Origin: a virus
DNA length: 40,010 nucleotides
Strand: one strand, 5' to 3'
Virus record (IMG/VR): IMGVR_UViG_3300007963_000011
Span: 1-40,010 of that record
The position numbers and the translations under genes were made by a program. Positions 1-7,178 of this stretch are shown piece after piece (position 1 is the first letter of the stretch; each line of letters starts with the position of its first letter). Under the pieces are notes generated by a model, which saw only the letters and a program-made list of their open reading frames with translations, did not search any database and had not been told where the DNA came from.

Positions 1-8
1 ACCAGTAA

Positions 9-182
9 ATGAAAAACGACGTAATGAGTAGAGAAGCAAAAGATGTTATTTATATACTGGCAATCCTTGGGAGCATTTTGTTGTTTCTCATGTTGGTAGG
101 TTGTAAGTCGTTGCCCGGTAATCTTGAGATTGATACACCGTTTATTGACATAGAATACGAAGGAAAAACAAATGCCATTTAA
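9..182 (+). CDS. Small putative lipoprotein (57 aa), possible spanin component
   Basis: Reads ATG to TAA and overlaps the next gene by 11 bases. Residues 14-31 are strongly hydrophobic and end in Leu-Val-Gly-Cys (Cys32), a usable lipobox, so the mature product would be a short lipoprotein of about 26 residues with an acidic tail. Small phage lipoproteins next to holin-like genes are often outer-membrane spanins, but the tail lacks the proline richness of classic Rz1. A second lipoprotein candidate lies at 1229-1405, so only one may be the spanin. The start could also be the internal Met at residue 6. No clear ribosome binding site is visible in the few bases before it. Function is inference. 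Confidence 0.5.
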   Translation: MKNDVMSREAKDVIYILAILGSILLFLMLVGCKSLPGNLEIDTPFIDIEYEGKTNAI

Positions 183-669
183 TATACCAACAGCACAATC
201 GAGCGTAGACCCTAATCGCGGCTACGCACAGAGTCCATCTGGGCCGCAAGGTGCTTCGATGCAACCACCCGGTCTGGCCGAACTACTAAGTCAGTTGCTT
301 GGTCAGCAGCAACTACGGACAATCCAGACTACTGACCCCGGCGCAGGCTACGCCATGAGTCCCTCTGGCCCAGCGGCACAGATGCCAATAAGACAACCGC
401 AGCCACAATTTCGCCCAGTACAACCTGTCAGAGATTTGAAACCTTACACAGGTGCAGACCAGATAGGCCAGCAGATAGCGGGTTATGGTATGCCACCGCG
501 TAATGTAGACTATGGCGTGGGTTCTGCCTCTGCTCCTTGGGCTGTCGGGCCTAAACGTGGGCCTAAGCCTATGAGTCCAACTTTTGAAGGGCCACAACCC
601 TCTGCAGCAAATCGTATGGCCTACTTTAGTAGCCCTTCTGGCCCCGGCTGGAGACCACCGGGAGAATGA
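172..669 (+). CDS. Pro/Gln/Gly-rich disordered protein with SPSGP repeats (165 aa)
   Basis: The start is supported by an AGGA-containing site about 8 bases upstream (GAAGGAAAAACAA-ATG). The protein is low complexity and rich in Pro, Gln, Ser and Gly. Three copies of a Ser-Pro-Ser-Gly-Pro motif are spaced along it: GYAQSPSGP near residue 18, GYAMSPSGP near residue 60, and AYFSSPSGP near the C-terminus. I recognise no domain. It sits between a lipoprotein gene and a holin-like gene and shares its stop with the next start (ATGA). It resembles in composition the much larger proline-rich protein at 31919-34945. It could be a minor virion or lysis-associated protein; no function can be assigned. 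Confidence 0.75.
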   Translation: MPFNIPTAQSSVDPNRGYAQSPSGPQGASMQPPGLAELLSQLLGQQQLRTIQTTDPGAGYAMSPSGPAAQMPIRQPQPQFRPVQPVRDLKPYTGADQIGQQIAGYGMPPRNVDYGVGSASAPWAVGPKRGPKPMSPTFEGPQPSAANRMAYFSSPSGPGWRPPGE

Positions 670-818
670 ATTTTGATGACTTAAAGGTTGGCTTTGCGTC
701 AGTTACAGGATTAGGTAACTGGATGTTGGAGATTGATATACTGTTGAAGGCTGGCATTAGTCTGGCCACTTTGATTTACATTGTGTTAAAGATACGGGAA
801 CAACTAAGGAAAGACTGA
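666..818 (+). CDS. Single-pass membrane protein, holin-like (50 aa)
   Basis: The ATG overlaps the upstream stop as ATGA, an arrangement that suggests translational coupling. The product has a short polar N-terminus, one predicted membrane span at about residues 26-42 (core ISLATLIYIVL) and a basic C-terminal tail ending REQLRKD. Small one-span proteins with a charged cytoplasmic tail are the pattern of T7-type class II holins, which form the inner-membrane lesion in lysis. The neighbours (a second small membrane protein and a spanin-like nested pair) fit a lysis cassette. No endolysin is recognisable in the window. The holin call is inference from topology and context. Confidence 0.65.
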   Translation: MNFDDLKVGFASVTGLGNWMLEIDILLKAGISLATLIYIVLKIREQLRKD

Positions 819-820
819 TT

Positions 821-961
821 ATGCCAAGGGTAGGTGGAAAACATTTTGCGTATACCCCAGCGGGTATAAGGGCTGCGAATGCAGCAGCTAAACGCCAAGG
901 CAAGAAAGCAGCTAAGTCTGCTAAACCAAAACGAGGAACAAAAAAGACAAGATATGCTTAA
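821..961 (+). CDS. Small basic conserved phage protein (46 aa)
   Basis: Begins MPRVGGKHFAYTPAGI and continues with an Ala/Lys-rich, highly basic tail; nearly a third of residues are Lys or Arg. This N-terminal pattern (MPxVGGKxFxYTxxG followed by AAK repeats) recurs, as I recall, in small proteins of marine and freshwater podoviruses, always near structural genes, with no assigned function. The basic composition suggests nucleic acid or membrane-surface binding. It starts two bases after the preceding stop, with a possible AAGGAAAG site about 8 bases before the ATG. Its 3' end overlaps the next gene by 8 bases. Confidence 0.75.
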   Translation: MPRVGGKHFAYTPAGIRAANAAAKRQGKKAAKSAKPKRGTKKTRYA

Positions 962-1142
962 AGGTAAAAAAACATACATGACAGCAGCGGGCGGTGTCCT
1001 AGCTGCGGTGGGTGCGTACTTTAGCGGTGAGATGGAACTAGGGATGATGCTTAATCTCGTCATTACCTCGTTGCTGGCCGTTTTCCTACGCAAGGGCGTC
1101 AAATCAGACACAAGTGCTGAGTCTGGTGGCAGCGATTCTTAA
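954..1142 (+). CDS. Small two-span membrane protein, holin-like (62 aa)
   Basis: I chose the ATG at 954 because the protein then begins MLKGKKTYMTAAGG, a common start for small phage membrane proteins, and overlaps the upstream gene by only 8 bases. An in-frame start at 879 would lie inside the preceding gene. Two hydrophobic stretches are visible, at about residues 9-23 and 28-45, joined by a short acidic turn, and the tail is Ser/Gly rich. It may be the holin, an antiholin partner of the 666-818 product, or an unrelated membrane protein. It overlaps the next gene by 29 bases. Confidence 0.7.
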   Translation: MLKGKKTYMTAAGGVLAAVGAYFSGEMELGMMLNLVITSLLAVFLRKGVKSDTSAESGGSDS

Positions 1143-1317
1143 AGCGTTTCCTGCGCTTGCAGATCTATTCGGCAATGCGGTTGACATGCTTCGAGAACAA
1201 CAAGCACAGCAGAGGCTTTCTGTTAAAGATGCCTCTGTTGATGCTGCTATTGATGAGCGGTTGCGTAAGCACAAAAAAGGAAAACAGTCATCGGTTGATG
1301 ATGCACCCACAGTTTGA
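1114..1317 (+). CDS. Possible inner-membrane spanin-like protein (67 aa)
   Basis: GTG start overlapping the upstream gene. The first about 24 residues are hydrophobic to amphipathic (LSLVAAILKAFPALADLFGN). A charged, helix-prone segment follows (DMLREQQAQQRLSVKDAS to DERLRKHKK). Phage inner-membrane spanins have a short anchored N-terminus and a coiled-coil periplasmic part, and their outer-membrane lipoprotein partner is often encoded in another frame inside them. That arrangement is present here, because a lipoprotein reading frame begins at 1229 inside this gene. The hydrophobic segment contains Lys and Asp, so it is a weak membrane span and the spanin call remains uncertain. Confidence 0.55.
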   Translation: MLSLVAAILKAFPALADLFGNAVDMLREQQAQQRLSVKDASVDAAIDERLRKHKKGKQSSVDDAPTV

Positions 1318-1405
1318 GCTTGCGGTAATTAACGCTCCTGAGTTTACAAGGGAAGCACTCAAGACGATTAACAAGCTTGAGTATGAGATAGAGAGGCGAA
1401 AGTAA
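1229..1405 (+). CDS. Putative outer-membrane spanin lipoprotein nested in the previous gene (58 aa)
   Basis: In a different frame from the gene it overlaps, this ORF begins MPLLMLLLMSGCVSTKK, a very short hydrophobic signal ending Met-Ser-Gly-Cys (Cys12), which reads as a lipobox. The rest is a polar, helix-prone tail ending in NKLEYEIERRK. An upstream in-frame ATG at 1175 would add 18 residues including Arg and Lys and give a more usual signal peptide, so the start is open. Nested inner/outer spanin pairs are known in many phages of Gram-negative bacteria, and they connect the inner and outer membranes during the last step of lysis. Its TAA overlaps the next ATG (TAATG). Confidence 0.5.
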   Translation: MPLLMLLLMSGCVSTKKENSHRLMMHPQFELAVINAPEFTREALKTINKLEYEIERRK

Positions 1406-1533
1406 TGGCTACGGTGGCAGTAACAGCAAGGACGAAGCCCTCGGTGAGCGCGGTGACAGCGCGGGTCAAGGGGGCTAAGGTTGCATTAACGGCACGCAGC
1501 AAGGGGTCTGTGACAGCAATAACAGCAAGATGA
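1405..1533 (+). CDS. Micro-protein of 11-residue TAR repeats (42 aa)
   Basis: ATG overlaps the upstream TAA, and its TGA overlaps the next ATG, so the frame fits exactly between two genes. Almost the whole protein is a repeat. The tripeptide Thr-Ala-Arg occurs at residues 7, 18, 29 and 40, exactly 11 residues apart, with Lys two residues after the first three copies and alternating Val/Ala/Ser between them. The pattern suggests short beta strands with regularly spaced basic residues. I do not recognise a family. Its place between the lysis genes and the tail-tube gene suggests a late gene, perhaps a virion or DNA-binding component (inference). Confidence 0.65.
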   Translation: MATVAVTARTKPSVSAVTARVKGAKVALTARSKGSVTAITAR

Positions 1534-2498
1534 GTGTAGAGTACATATTGGATAGGGTAGGTAAGAAGCTGGGGATTAACCCCAACGACAACCATCAGCG
1601 TTCCATTATGCTGGGCTACCTGAACGAGGGGGCGCAGGAACTCTACGAAGAGTCTGATATGGTTGGTAGTCTTGTGGAGGACTCTTTCTACGTTCAAGGC
1701 AACAAGACAATAGCTCTGCCTAGTGATGTGAGTTCTATCCGAGCCGTGAGGGAGAAGGAAAGTAAGTACCCTTGGAGTCTGTCCAGCCTTACCGAACGCT
1801 ACGCATACAACACCTTGGAACAGGATGACCGCACGTGGCGTATTAAGGGCTATGAACCTTTCAAGGTAACTCCCTCAAGTTTTGCCGGTATGAAGGCTAC
1901 AGCAACACAGGCAATGACGGACATCTCGCTTACGGTTGTAGGTACGCGCTCGGATGCCAGTCGTTTTGTGGAAACCGTAGACATGGACGCTACAAGTAAT
2001 ACGTTCTCTACTACGTTTACGTCGATAGAGTCTATCATCAAGTCGGACGTTTGTACTTACGACATCAGTATCAAGCAGTCGGACGATACCGTGGTTGCGG
2101 TTATACCCAACAACGAGAAGGAGTCACAGTATTTGATCGTGGATGTTAGTGAGTTTCCGTGGGAATCTACCGCAGAGCAGAATGACGCGCACACGTTGGA
2201 GGTGGTCTACAAGAAGAAATTGCCTTACCTCAGCAAGGACAGCGACGAGTTCCCGGCGGATGGCTACGATAACATCATCGTGAACAAGGTGATGCAGCTT
2301 TATATGGAGGAGCAGGGCAAGATCGAGGAGGCCATGCTGTACGACAAGAAGGCCTCTCGGAGTATGGGTCGTCGTAACTCGGATTTGCAGCGTGGCCAAC
2401 GGCAGAAAGTCAGGTTCGATAAGCATCCGCACGACAAGCTTACGACCTCTCTCCTCAGCAAATACTCGAAAACCTCACGTGTGTCGGGACTATACTAA
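1530..2498 (+). CDS. Tail tube / head-tail adaptor protein, T7 gp11-like (322 aa)
   Basis: The N-terminus (MSVEYILDRVGKKLGINP, then a helical segment LGYLNEGAQELYEESD) matches the general pattern of podoviral tail-tubular A or adaptor proteins, which form a ring under the portal. The centre is a beta-rich region with YPWSLSSLTERY, and the C-terminus is helical with a conserved-looking VNKVMQLYMEEQGKIEEAMLYDKKA segment followed by a basic tail. Length is larger than T7 gp11 (about 196 residues) but within the range for marine podoviruses. It is followed with a one-base overlap by the nozzle-like gene, the same order as gp11-gp12 in T7-like phages. Confidence 0.75.
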   Translation: MSVEYILDRVGKKLGINPNDNHQRSIMLGYLNEGAQELYEESDMVGSLVEDSFYVQGNKTIALPSDVSSIRAVREKESKYPWSLSSLTERYAYNTLEQDDRTWRIKGYEPFKVTPSSFAGMKATATQAMTDISLTVVGTRSDASRFVETVDMDATSNTFSTTFTSIESIIKSDVCTYDISIKQSDDTVVAVIPNNEKESQYLIVDVSEFPWESTAEQNDAHTLEVVYKKKLPYLSKDSDEFPADGYDNIIVNKVMQLYMEEQGKIEEAMLYDKKASRSMGRRNSDLQRGQRQKVRFDKHPHDKLTTSLLSKYSKTSRVSGLY

Positions 2499-4885
2499 TG
2501 GCAGCTTTCATACAGCAATCTTTTGGCGGCGGTATGAATCTAGGCGTTGATGACACTAGACTCGGTACTAACGAGTACGGGCTGGCTTACAACATTAGGA
2601 ATCGTCACGACGCTGTGGAGTGCGTCAAGAAGGCGAAGGCGTTCGACACAACCAATGCACTTGGGGGCTATAGTGCGACAGACCCCAGAGTGCAGGGAAT
2701 CATCTTTGTAGACCCGTATTTCTTTGTCTTTGTGGATGGCATCTGTCTCAAGAAATCCAAGGACAGCGATACGTTTACTACGGTCTGGACTACCTCCAGC
2801 AGTCACACGAAACCAGCAGCGTACTCTAATGGTGTTACGACAGGGACGGGTACGATAAGGCTCTCTGAAGCTGCCGAGTTTGTATTCACCGCAGTCGTTC
2901 CACCTTCGTATGATAATTTTGCAGGTAGAGCTGTCTCGGCAGACAACGCCAGCGCGGGTGGGCAAACAGACTACACCAAACGTATACCCCCAACAGTTGC
3001 AGGGATAATCGTGCAGGATGGTGTCAACAGGCCCAATCTTATAGAGATAGCAGCAGACACCACGGTTACAGCCCGACAGTTGATGGGCTACGATCAATGG
3101 AGGCCGAACTTTGTCAGGATAAACCATAGTGCTGGTTATGATCCGGGTGCAACTACGTATACTGTGGACGCCACTCCGGTACAGATTAACTCAGGCGCGG
3201 TAATCAAGTTTACAGGCGGGGGTGTCCTTACTGTGAACGATACCAACTCTGCAGGGGATACTGCCCTAGGCGGGGTTCTGTCTGTTGCACGCGTTGAGAA
3301 TGACGAACTGGGTATTGTGGGTTTCCGTGAGTATGTGCCTATAGGCAAGCAGATGGCTTTTCACGGCGGCAAGTTGTATGTGGCATCTGCTGATGGGACG
3401 AAACTCTACCATAGTGTTAGCGGTCGGCCTTTGGATTTCATGGTTCCCGTAAACGAGGACGGGGGTAAGATACACGACGCCGAGGCTATAGGCGGTGTCG
3501 AGGCCGTAGCCTACACAATCAGCAACGATCCTATAACCTGCCTCAAGAGCTTGAACACAGAGGAACTCTTCGTCGGCGCGTTTAACTCAAGCTACTCTGT
3601 CAAGCCCGATACGGTGAATACGATTTTCGGTGAGCCAACCTTCACCAAGAAGTTTTTGTTTAGCACAGGGCCGGTGAATCAGAACTCGGTTGTAGATTTG
3701 TTGGGTGACACAGCTTTCATTGACAGGCACGGGATACGATCTTTCAACGCTGTACAACAGGCGGAAACTCTCGCAAGGGATATTATCTTTTCGCAGCCGA
3801 TTTCTGATGTGTTTAAGGACGTAGCGCAGGATGGCTCTTTCCAATGTGCCACGGTACACGATGGTTATGCGCTCTTCCATGTGTTAACGAATTTACCCGA
3901 ACAGTATCTTACCGTGGTTTACGATATGGCCACCAAGAAGTTTGTTAGTCTTGATCGTCAGGAGTCTAGTAAGACGGGGGCTACGTGGCAGGATGGGGCA
4001 GAAGCTACGATAGATGTCTTTGATGCGAATACATTCTGCACGCCTATACGGGCTATGGCTACGGGTGTTACAACGGCGGGCAGCAAGGATTTGTTTGCAG
4101 TTACGGACGATCCAAGCAGCAAATCTCTGTGGGTTAAACACCTTTACGGTAGCACAGAGTTTGCTATGGGTCGCATGGATACCAAGGCGTACAGTACGCA
4201 GGAACCCATGGTAGAGTTGAAGCCTATCTCAATGAACATGATGTTCAACAAACCGTTCGAGGCTTACCACACTTTTAAGATCAATAATGGTGATGGCTAC
4301 ACGCCGGGGGTTTACCCATCAACGGCTACTACAGAGTTGCATAGCGGGTCAGGTACGAGCTTATACATCACCGTGGATGAGTTCCAAGAAGCTGACACGG
4401 CGGTTACAACGGATAATTTGCCGATACATAATACCACGTTGTTCTTCGATAGCGGGGCTACTCTGGTCTATAAGGAGTTTGCCGCTGACGGTTCGGTGGG
4501 ACGCTCTCTGTCGAATAGCGCAACCAAGGTGGCTGGTATCCTGTCCAATGCGGCTGTGTCCGACAATGACGAGGGGCGCAACGCTGGTTATGTGGCTGTT
4601 TCACAGTTCGTGGATGACGTACGGACGGAGGCTACACACGGCGGTTTGCAGACTAGAGGGTTGCCTTTGATCCAGTCTGGGTTAAGATACCCGGTAGTGT
4701 TTCCAGCAGAATTTGATGTAAACACTCATGCGAATCTGGCGTTTAATTGGCAATCTTCCTGCCAAGGTTGGAAGGTAAAGTATAGAATTTATTTACAGGG
4801 GTCGTCCAAGCTTTCCCAGATAAGGTTGGAAGCAAAAGATGTGACGCTAAAGTCGTCACTCATTAACCAAGCATACTCAGCATAA
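2498..4885 (+). CDS. Tail nozzle / tail tubular protein, T7 gp12-like (795 aa)
   Basis: The start FIQQSFGGGMNLGVDDTRLG, followed by NEYGLAYNIRNRHDAVE, is the usual beginning of podoviral nozzle proteins. Long beta-rich segments follow, and a propeller-like block near residues 390-440 reads VVDLLGDTAFIDRHGIRSF. The length (795) agrees with T7 gp12 (794). In the virion this protein would form the tube through which DNA leaves, below the adaptor ring. It starts in the TAATG overlap with the preceding gene and is followed by a one-base gap before the next ATG. Assignment rests on pattern, length and gene order. Confidence 0.8.
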   Translation: MAAFIQQSFGGGMNLGVDDTRLGTNEYGLAYNIRNRHDAVECVKKAKAFDTTNALGGYSATDPRVQGIIFVDPYFFVFVDGICLKKSKDSDTFTTVWTTSSSHTKPAAYSNGVTTGTGTIRLSEAAEFVFTAVVPPSYDNFAGRAVSADNASAGGQTDYTKRIPPTVAGIIVQDGVNRPNLIEIAADTTVTARQLMGYDQWRPNFVRINHSAGYDPGATTYTVDATPVQINSGAVIKFTGGGVLTVNDTNSAGDTALGGVLSVARVENDELGIVGFREYVPIGKQMAFHGGKLYVASADGTKLYHSVSGRPLDFMVPVNEDGGKIHDAEAIGGVEAVAYTISNDPITCLKSLNTEELFVGAFNSSYSVKPDTVNTIFGEPTFTKKFLFSTGPVNQNSVVDLLGDTAFIDRHGIRSFNAVQQAETLARDIIFSQPISDVFKDVAQDGSFQCATVHDGYALFHVLTNLPEQYLTVVYDMATKKFVSLDRQESSKTGATWQDGAEATIDVFDANTFCTPIRAMATGVTTAGSKDLFAVTDDPSSKSLWVKHLYGSTEFAMGRMDTKAYSTQEPMVELKPISMNMMFNKPFEAYHTFKINNGDGYTPGVYPSTATTELHSGSGTSLYITVDEFQEADTAVTTDNLPIHNTTLFFDSGATLVYKEFAADGSVGRSLSNSATKVAGILSNAAVSDNDEGRNAGYVAVSQFVDDVRTEATHGGLQTRGLPLIQSGLRYPVVFPAEFDVNTHANLAFNWQSSCQGWKVKYRIYLQGSSKLSQIRLEAKDVTLKSSLINQAYSA

Positions 4886-4886
4886 T

Positions 4887-5129
4887 ATGTCCATAGCAGT
4901 AACAAGTTCAGTAACGAAGTCGGATAAGGTGACGTTGTTCACTAGCAAGGATGACTTTGACACGTGGTTGGCAGGGGTCGCCGTACCGGATGCAACGACC
5001 TCGGCAAAGGGCGTCGTAACAATGGGCGCAGCGGTGTCTGATGTGTCCAGCAGCACAACGGGTAATAACACAACGACAATCAACGCGTTGCTTGCCAGCT
5101 TACGGGCTGCTGGCGTGATAACAACATAA
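4887..5129 (+). CDS. Small structural protein, head-fibre/cement-like (80 aa)
   Basis: The second half reads DATTSAKGVVTMGAAVSDVSSS, then repeated Thr/Asn, then INALLASLRAAGVITT. Short phage proteins with an AKGVV segment and an LLASLRAAG terminus occur near tail and head genes and have been annotated as head-fibre or decoration proteins; I use the resemblance only. The N-terminal half (TKSDKVTLFTSKDDFDTWLAG) is polar. It starts one base after the nozzle stop. An ORF on the opposite strand of similar size (4877-5083) is a shadow. Role in the virion is inferred from position. Confidence 0.65.
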   Translation: MSIAVTSSVTKSDKVTLFTSKDDFDTWLAGVAVPDATTSAKGVVTMGAAVSDVSSSTTGNNTTTINALLASLRAAGVITT

Positions 5130-5141
5130 GGAGATCGAGAT

Positions 5142-6068
5142 ATGGGAGATGGATTTTTAGGTACAGACTTCGGTTGGGACGACGCAGCAAACTTAGCTAT
5201 CGACTATTGGGCAGGTAAGAAAGGTGAGCGCACAGGCCGGGACGTAGGCGAAGAGTACGGCAAAGCATATGCAGAATCTTACCCTAGGGTAATGCAGGCG
5301 CACCGCGACGAAGCGGAAGCTATGATGCAGAAAGACCTCAATCTGCAGCGACAGTTCACGCCTAAGCAACAACGGCTGGCTTGGGAAACTGCACAAGGTA
5401 GCGAGGGTATCAAAGACTATAAGCCGGGATTTGTACCCGGTGCGATTGATTACGTAGGTCTTGAGGGCGAGGCAGACCATTGGAAGCGTAGGTTGGCTGC
5501 CGCTACGGATAAGACCATCATGGATCTTCAAGGGCCGTATATGGCCGAGAACGTGATGAATCAGTTGGCTGTAACTGATAAGCCGTGGATGGATACTAGA
5601 GACGCTGGGGCAGCGAAACTGCAAGAACTTTTGGGTAGTATAAACATGAGCGGTCTTTCTGGTGGTGAACGTGCAGAGATTGAACGTATGAACGCACGGC
5701 GTAATATGCAGAGGGGTTCAGCAGGTGGCGGTGGGAACTTAACTGCGATAGAGAACGCCATGCAGTTTGGTTCTGCAATGGATCGTAAGAGAGCCGCATT
5801 GGGCAATGCGCTACAAACAGCTACGAATTTTATGGCAGGTTCTCGCTCAGGCTTTGACCCCGTACAGGCTACTTTAGGTAGAGGCAGCGGCACTAACCAA
5901 ATAGCTGCAGGGTTCCAAGGTGTACAGCCGGTGCAGAACTATTCCAATCAAATGCCGGGATTGCCTACTAACATGCTGCAAGGCGTAAACTCCGGTGGTA
6001 ACATTTTTGACACGTTAGCTAGAGGTGGCAAGTCCAGAACCAGTTGGCTTGACCCCGGCGGAAATTAA
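5142..6068 (+). CDS. Putative internal virion protein A (308 aa)
   Basis: A good ribosome binding site (AAGGAG, 9-10 bases before the ATG) supports this start. The N-terminal half is charged and helical. The middle contains a Gly-rich hinge (RGSAGGGGN near residue 195), and the C-terminal half is rich in Gly, Asn, Gln and Ala with MQFGSAMDRKRAALGNALQTATNFMAG. This is the first of three consecutive genes of increasing size behind the nozzle gene, the same pattern as T7 internal core proteins gp14, gp15 and gp16, which are ejected to form a channel across the cell envelope. No motif proves the function; it is called by order and composition. Confidence 0.6.
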   Translation: MGDGFLGTDFGWDDAANLAIDYWAGKKGERTGRDVGEEYGKAYAESYPRVMQAHRDEAEAMMQKDLNLQRQFTPKQQRLAWETAQGSEGIKDYKPGFVPGAIDYVGLEGEADHWKRRLAAATDKTIMDLQGPYMAENVMNQLAVTDKPWMDTRDAGAAKLQELLGSINMSGLSGGERAEIERMNARRNMQRGSAGGGGNLTAIENAMQFGSAMDRKRAALGNALQTATNFMAGSRSGFDPVQATLGRGSGTNQIAAGFQGVQPVQNYSNQMPGLPTNMLQGVNSGGNIFDTLARGGKSRTSWLDPGGN

Positions 6069-6073
6069 CTATT

Positions 6074-7177
6074 ATGGCAAGTCTAGGTGATATACTAAGA
6101 GGTGCGCTCGGCGGCGAGTATAGCATGGGCAGAGACCTTGACGACGAGGAGCGTAGAAGGATCGAGGAGTTACGCGCTCAAGGGATACATGTCCCGCAGG
6201 AGCGTCAGTCGTCTCCGTTTCGCTATGGTGCAGGTACGGTACGCAAGAAAAACTTAGCGGATATACGTGCAGCGATGCAGCCTGACCAACAGCGCAGGAT
6301 GAACGAGCTGATGTTTCAGCGTGGCAGAGGTGCAAGAGATGCGCTCGCTATGGAGCAACAGCAGCGTAGGCAGCAGGCTGATGACGCGATACGACAGCGT
6401 GCAATAGCAGACCAAGGTCGTATGCGTGAGTTGGGGGGTAAGCCGACGATGTCACCACAACAACGGTTTGCTGCAGATCAAGCTAAGGGAACAGGCCCGT
6501 CTATGATGTACAGGTCTGCAGAAGATTACGCAGCAGATGCTCCTCCTCAGATAACCCCGCAGGAACAGGACGAATTGGCTGTGTTACAGAGAGAAAACCT
6601 ACCGTCGCGTATACAGGAACAAACTCTCAGCACAGCGCAGCAGGCTGGCAGAACACAAGAGTTAGCTCACCAAGTTGGTTTGATAAACCTAGAAGATAAA
6701 CGGGCAGCAAGTCAGTTATCCGCTCAGGTAAGGGAAGCATTGCCCGCAGATTACGCACGGCTCTTGGCAAACAAACAGGTTGTAGGCACAGAGCTTGCAG
6801 TCTTGCTTGACGCGCAGAGGTTGAAGACACAGCAAAAGTTTGGTGACCAACTCGCAGCTAAGTCGGCTAATAAGCAGCTAGATGCGTTGGATTTAGAATT
6901 AAAGAGTATACAGGATACAATGGCTTGGCTTACCCAGACGCAGCAAGGTCAGGTCTACAGTATGCAAGGTGGCAAGCTTGGTACTGACTATCTGAACGTA
7001 CTTAAACAGCTTGAGCTTGCACTTAGTAATGCGCGAGACAGGGAAAATAGAAGTCGTATAGCTGACCGAGGTTTAACAGGAAATCCGTCAGGTTCGACAC
7101 TAGGAGATGCTTTAGGTGGTAATCTTTCTGTACCGTTTAGCCTTAATCCTGGTCGTACATCTGGAACTATAGACTAA
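6074..7177 (+). CDS. Putative internal virion protein B, Gln-rich helical (367 aa)
   Basis: A highly helical, Gln/Ala/Arg/Asp-rich protein. The first about 70 residues are basic and acidic by turns (DDEERRRIEELRAQGI), and residues 85-125 form a run of QQRRQQADDAIRQRA type, a probable coiled coil. A second helical part near residues 180-300 includes ELKSIQDTMAWLTQTQQGQ. The C-terminus turns Gly/Ser/Asn rich. It starts 5 bases after the preceding stop and ends one base before the giant gene. In T7-like order this corresponds to gp15, although it is much shorter than that protein (747 residues). The function is inferred from position. Confidence 0.6.
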   Translation: MASLGDILRGALGGEYSMGRDLDDEERRRIEELRAQGIHVPQERQSSPFRYGAGTVRKKNLADIRAAMQPDQQRRMNELMFQRGRGARDALAMEQQQRRQQADDAIRQRAIADQGRMRELGGKPTMSPQQRFAADQAKGTGPSMMYRSAEDYAADAPPQITPQEQDELAVLQRENLPSRIQEQTLSTAQQAGRTQELAHQVGLINLEDKRAASQLSAQVREALPADYARLLANKQVVGTELAVLLDAQRLKTQQKFGDQLAAKSANKQLDALDLELKSIQDTMAWLTQTQQGQVYSMQGGKLGTDYLNVLKQLELALSNARDRENRSRIADRGLTGNPSGSTLGDALGGNLSVPFSLNPGRTSGTID

Positions 7178-7178
7178 G

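Noticed and set aside
879-953. Longer start for the 954-1142 membrane protein
   Set aside because: The extension lies wholly inside the preceding 46-residue gene and adds a polar segment before the usual MLKGKKTY start.
2540-3127. 195-codon frame opposite the nozzle gene
   Set aside because: Antisense shadow of a clear structural gene; no ribosome binding site and no recognisable pattern.
6784-6799. Second sigma-54-like match (AGGCACAGAGCTTGCA)
   Set aside because: Correct spacing, but inside the coding sequence of the internal-virion-like gene and far from any start; one such match is expected by chance.
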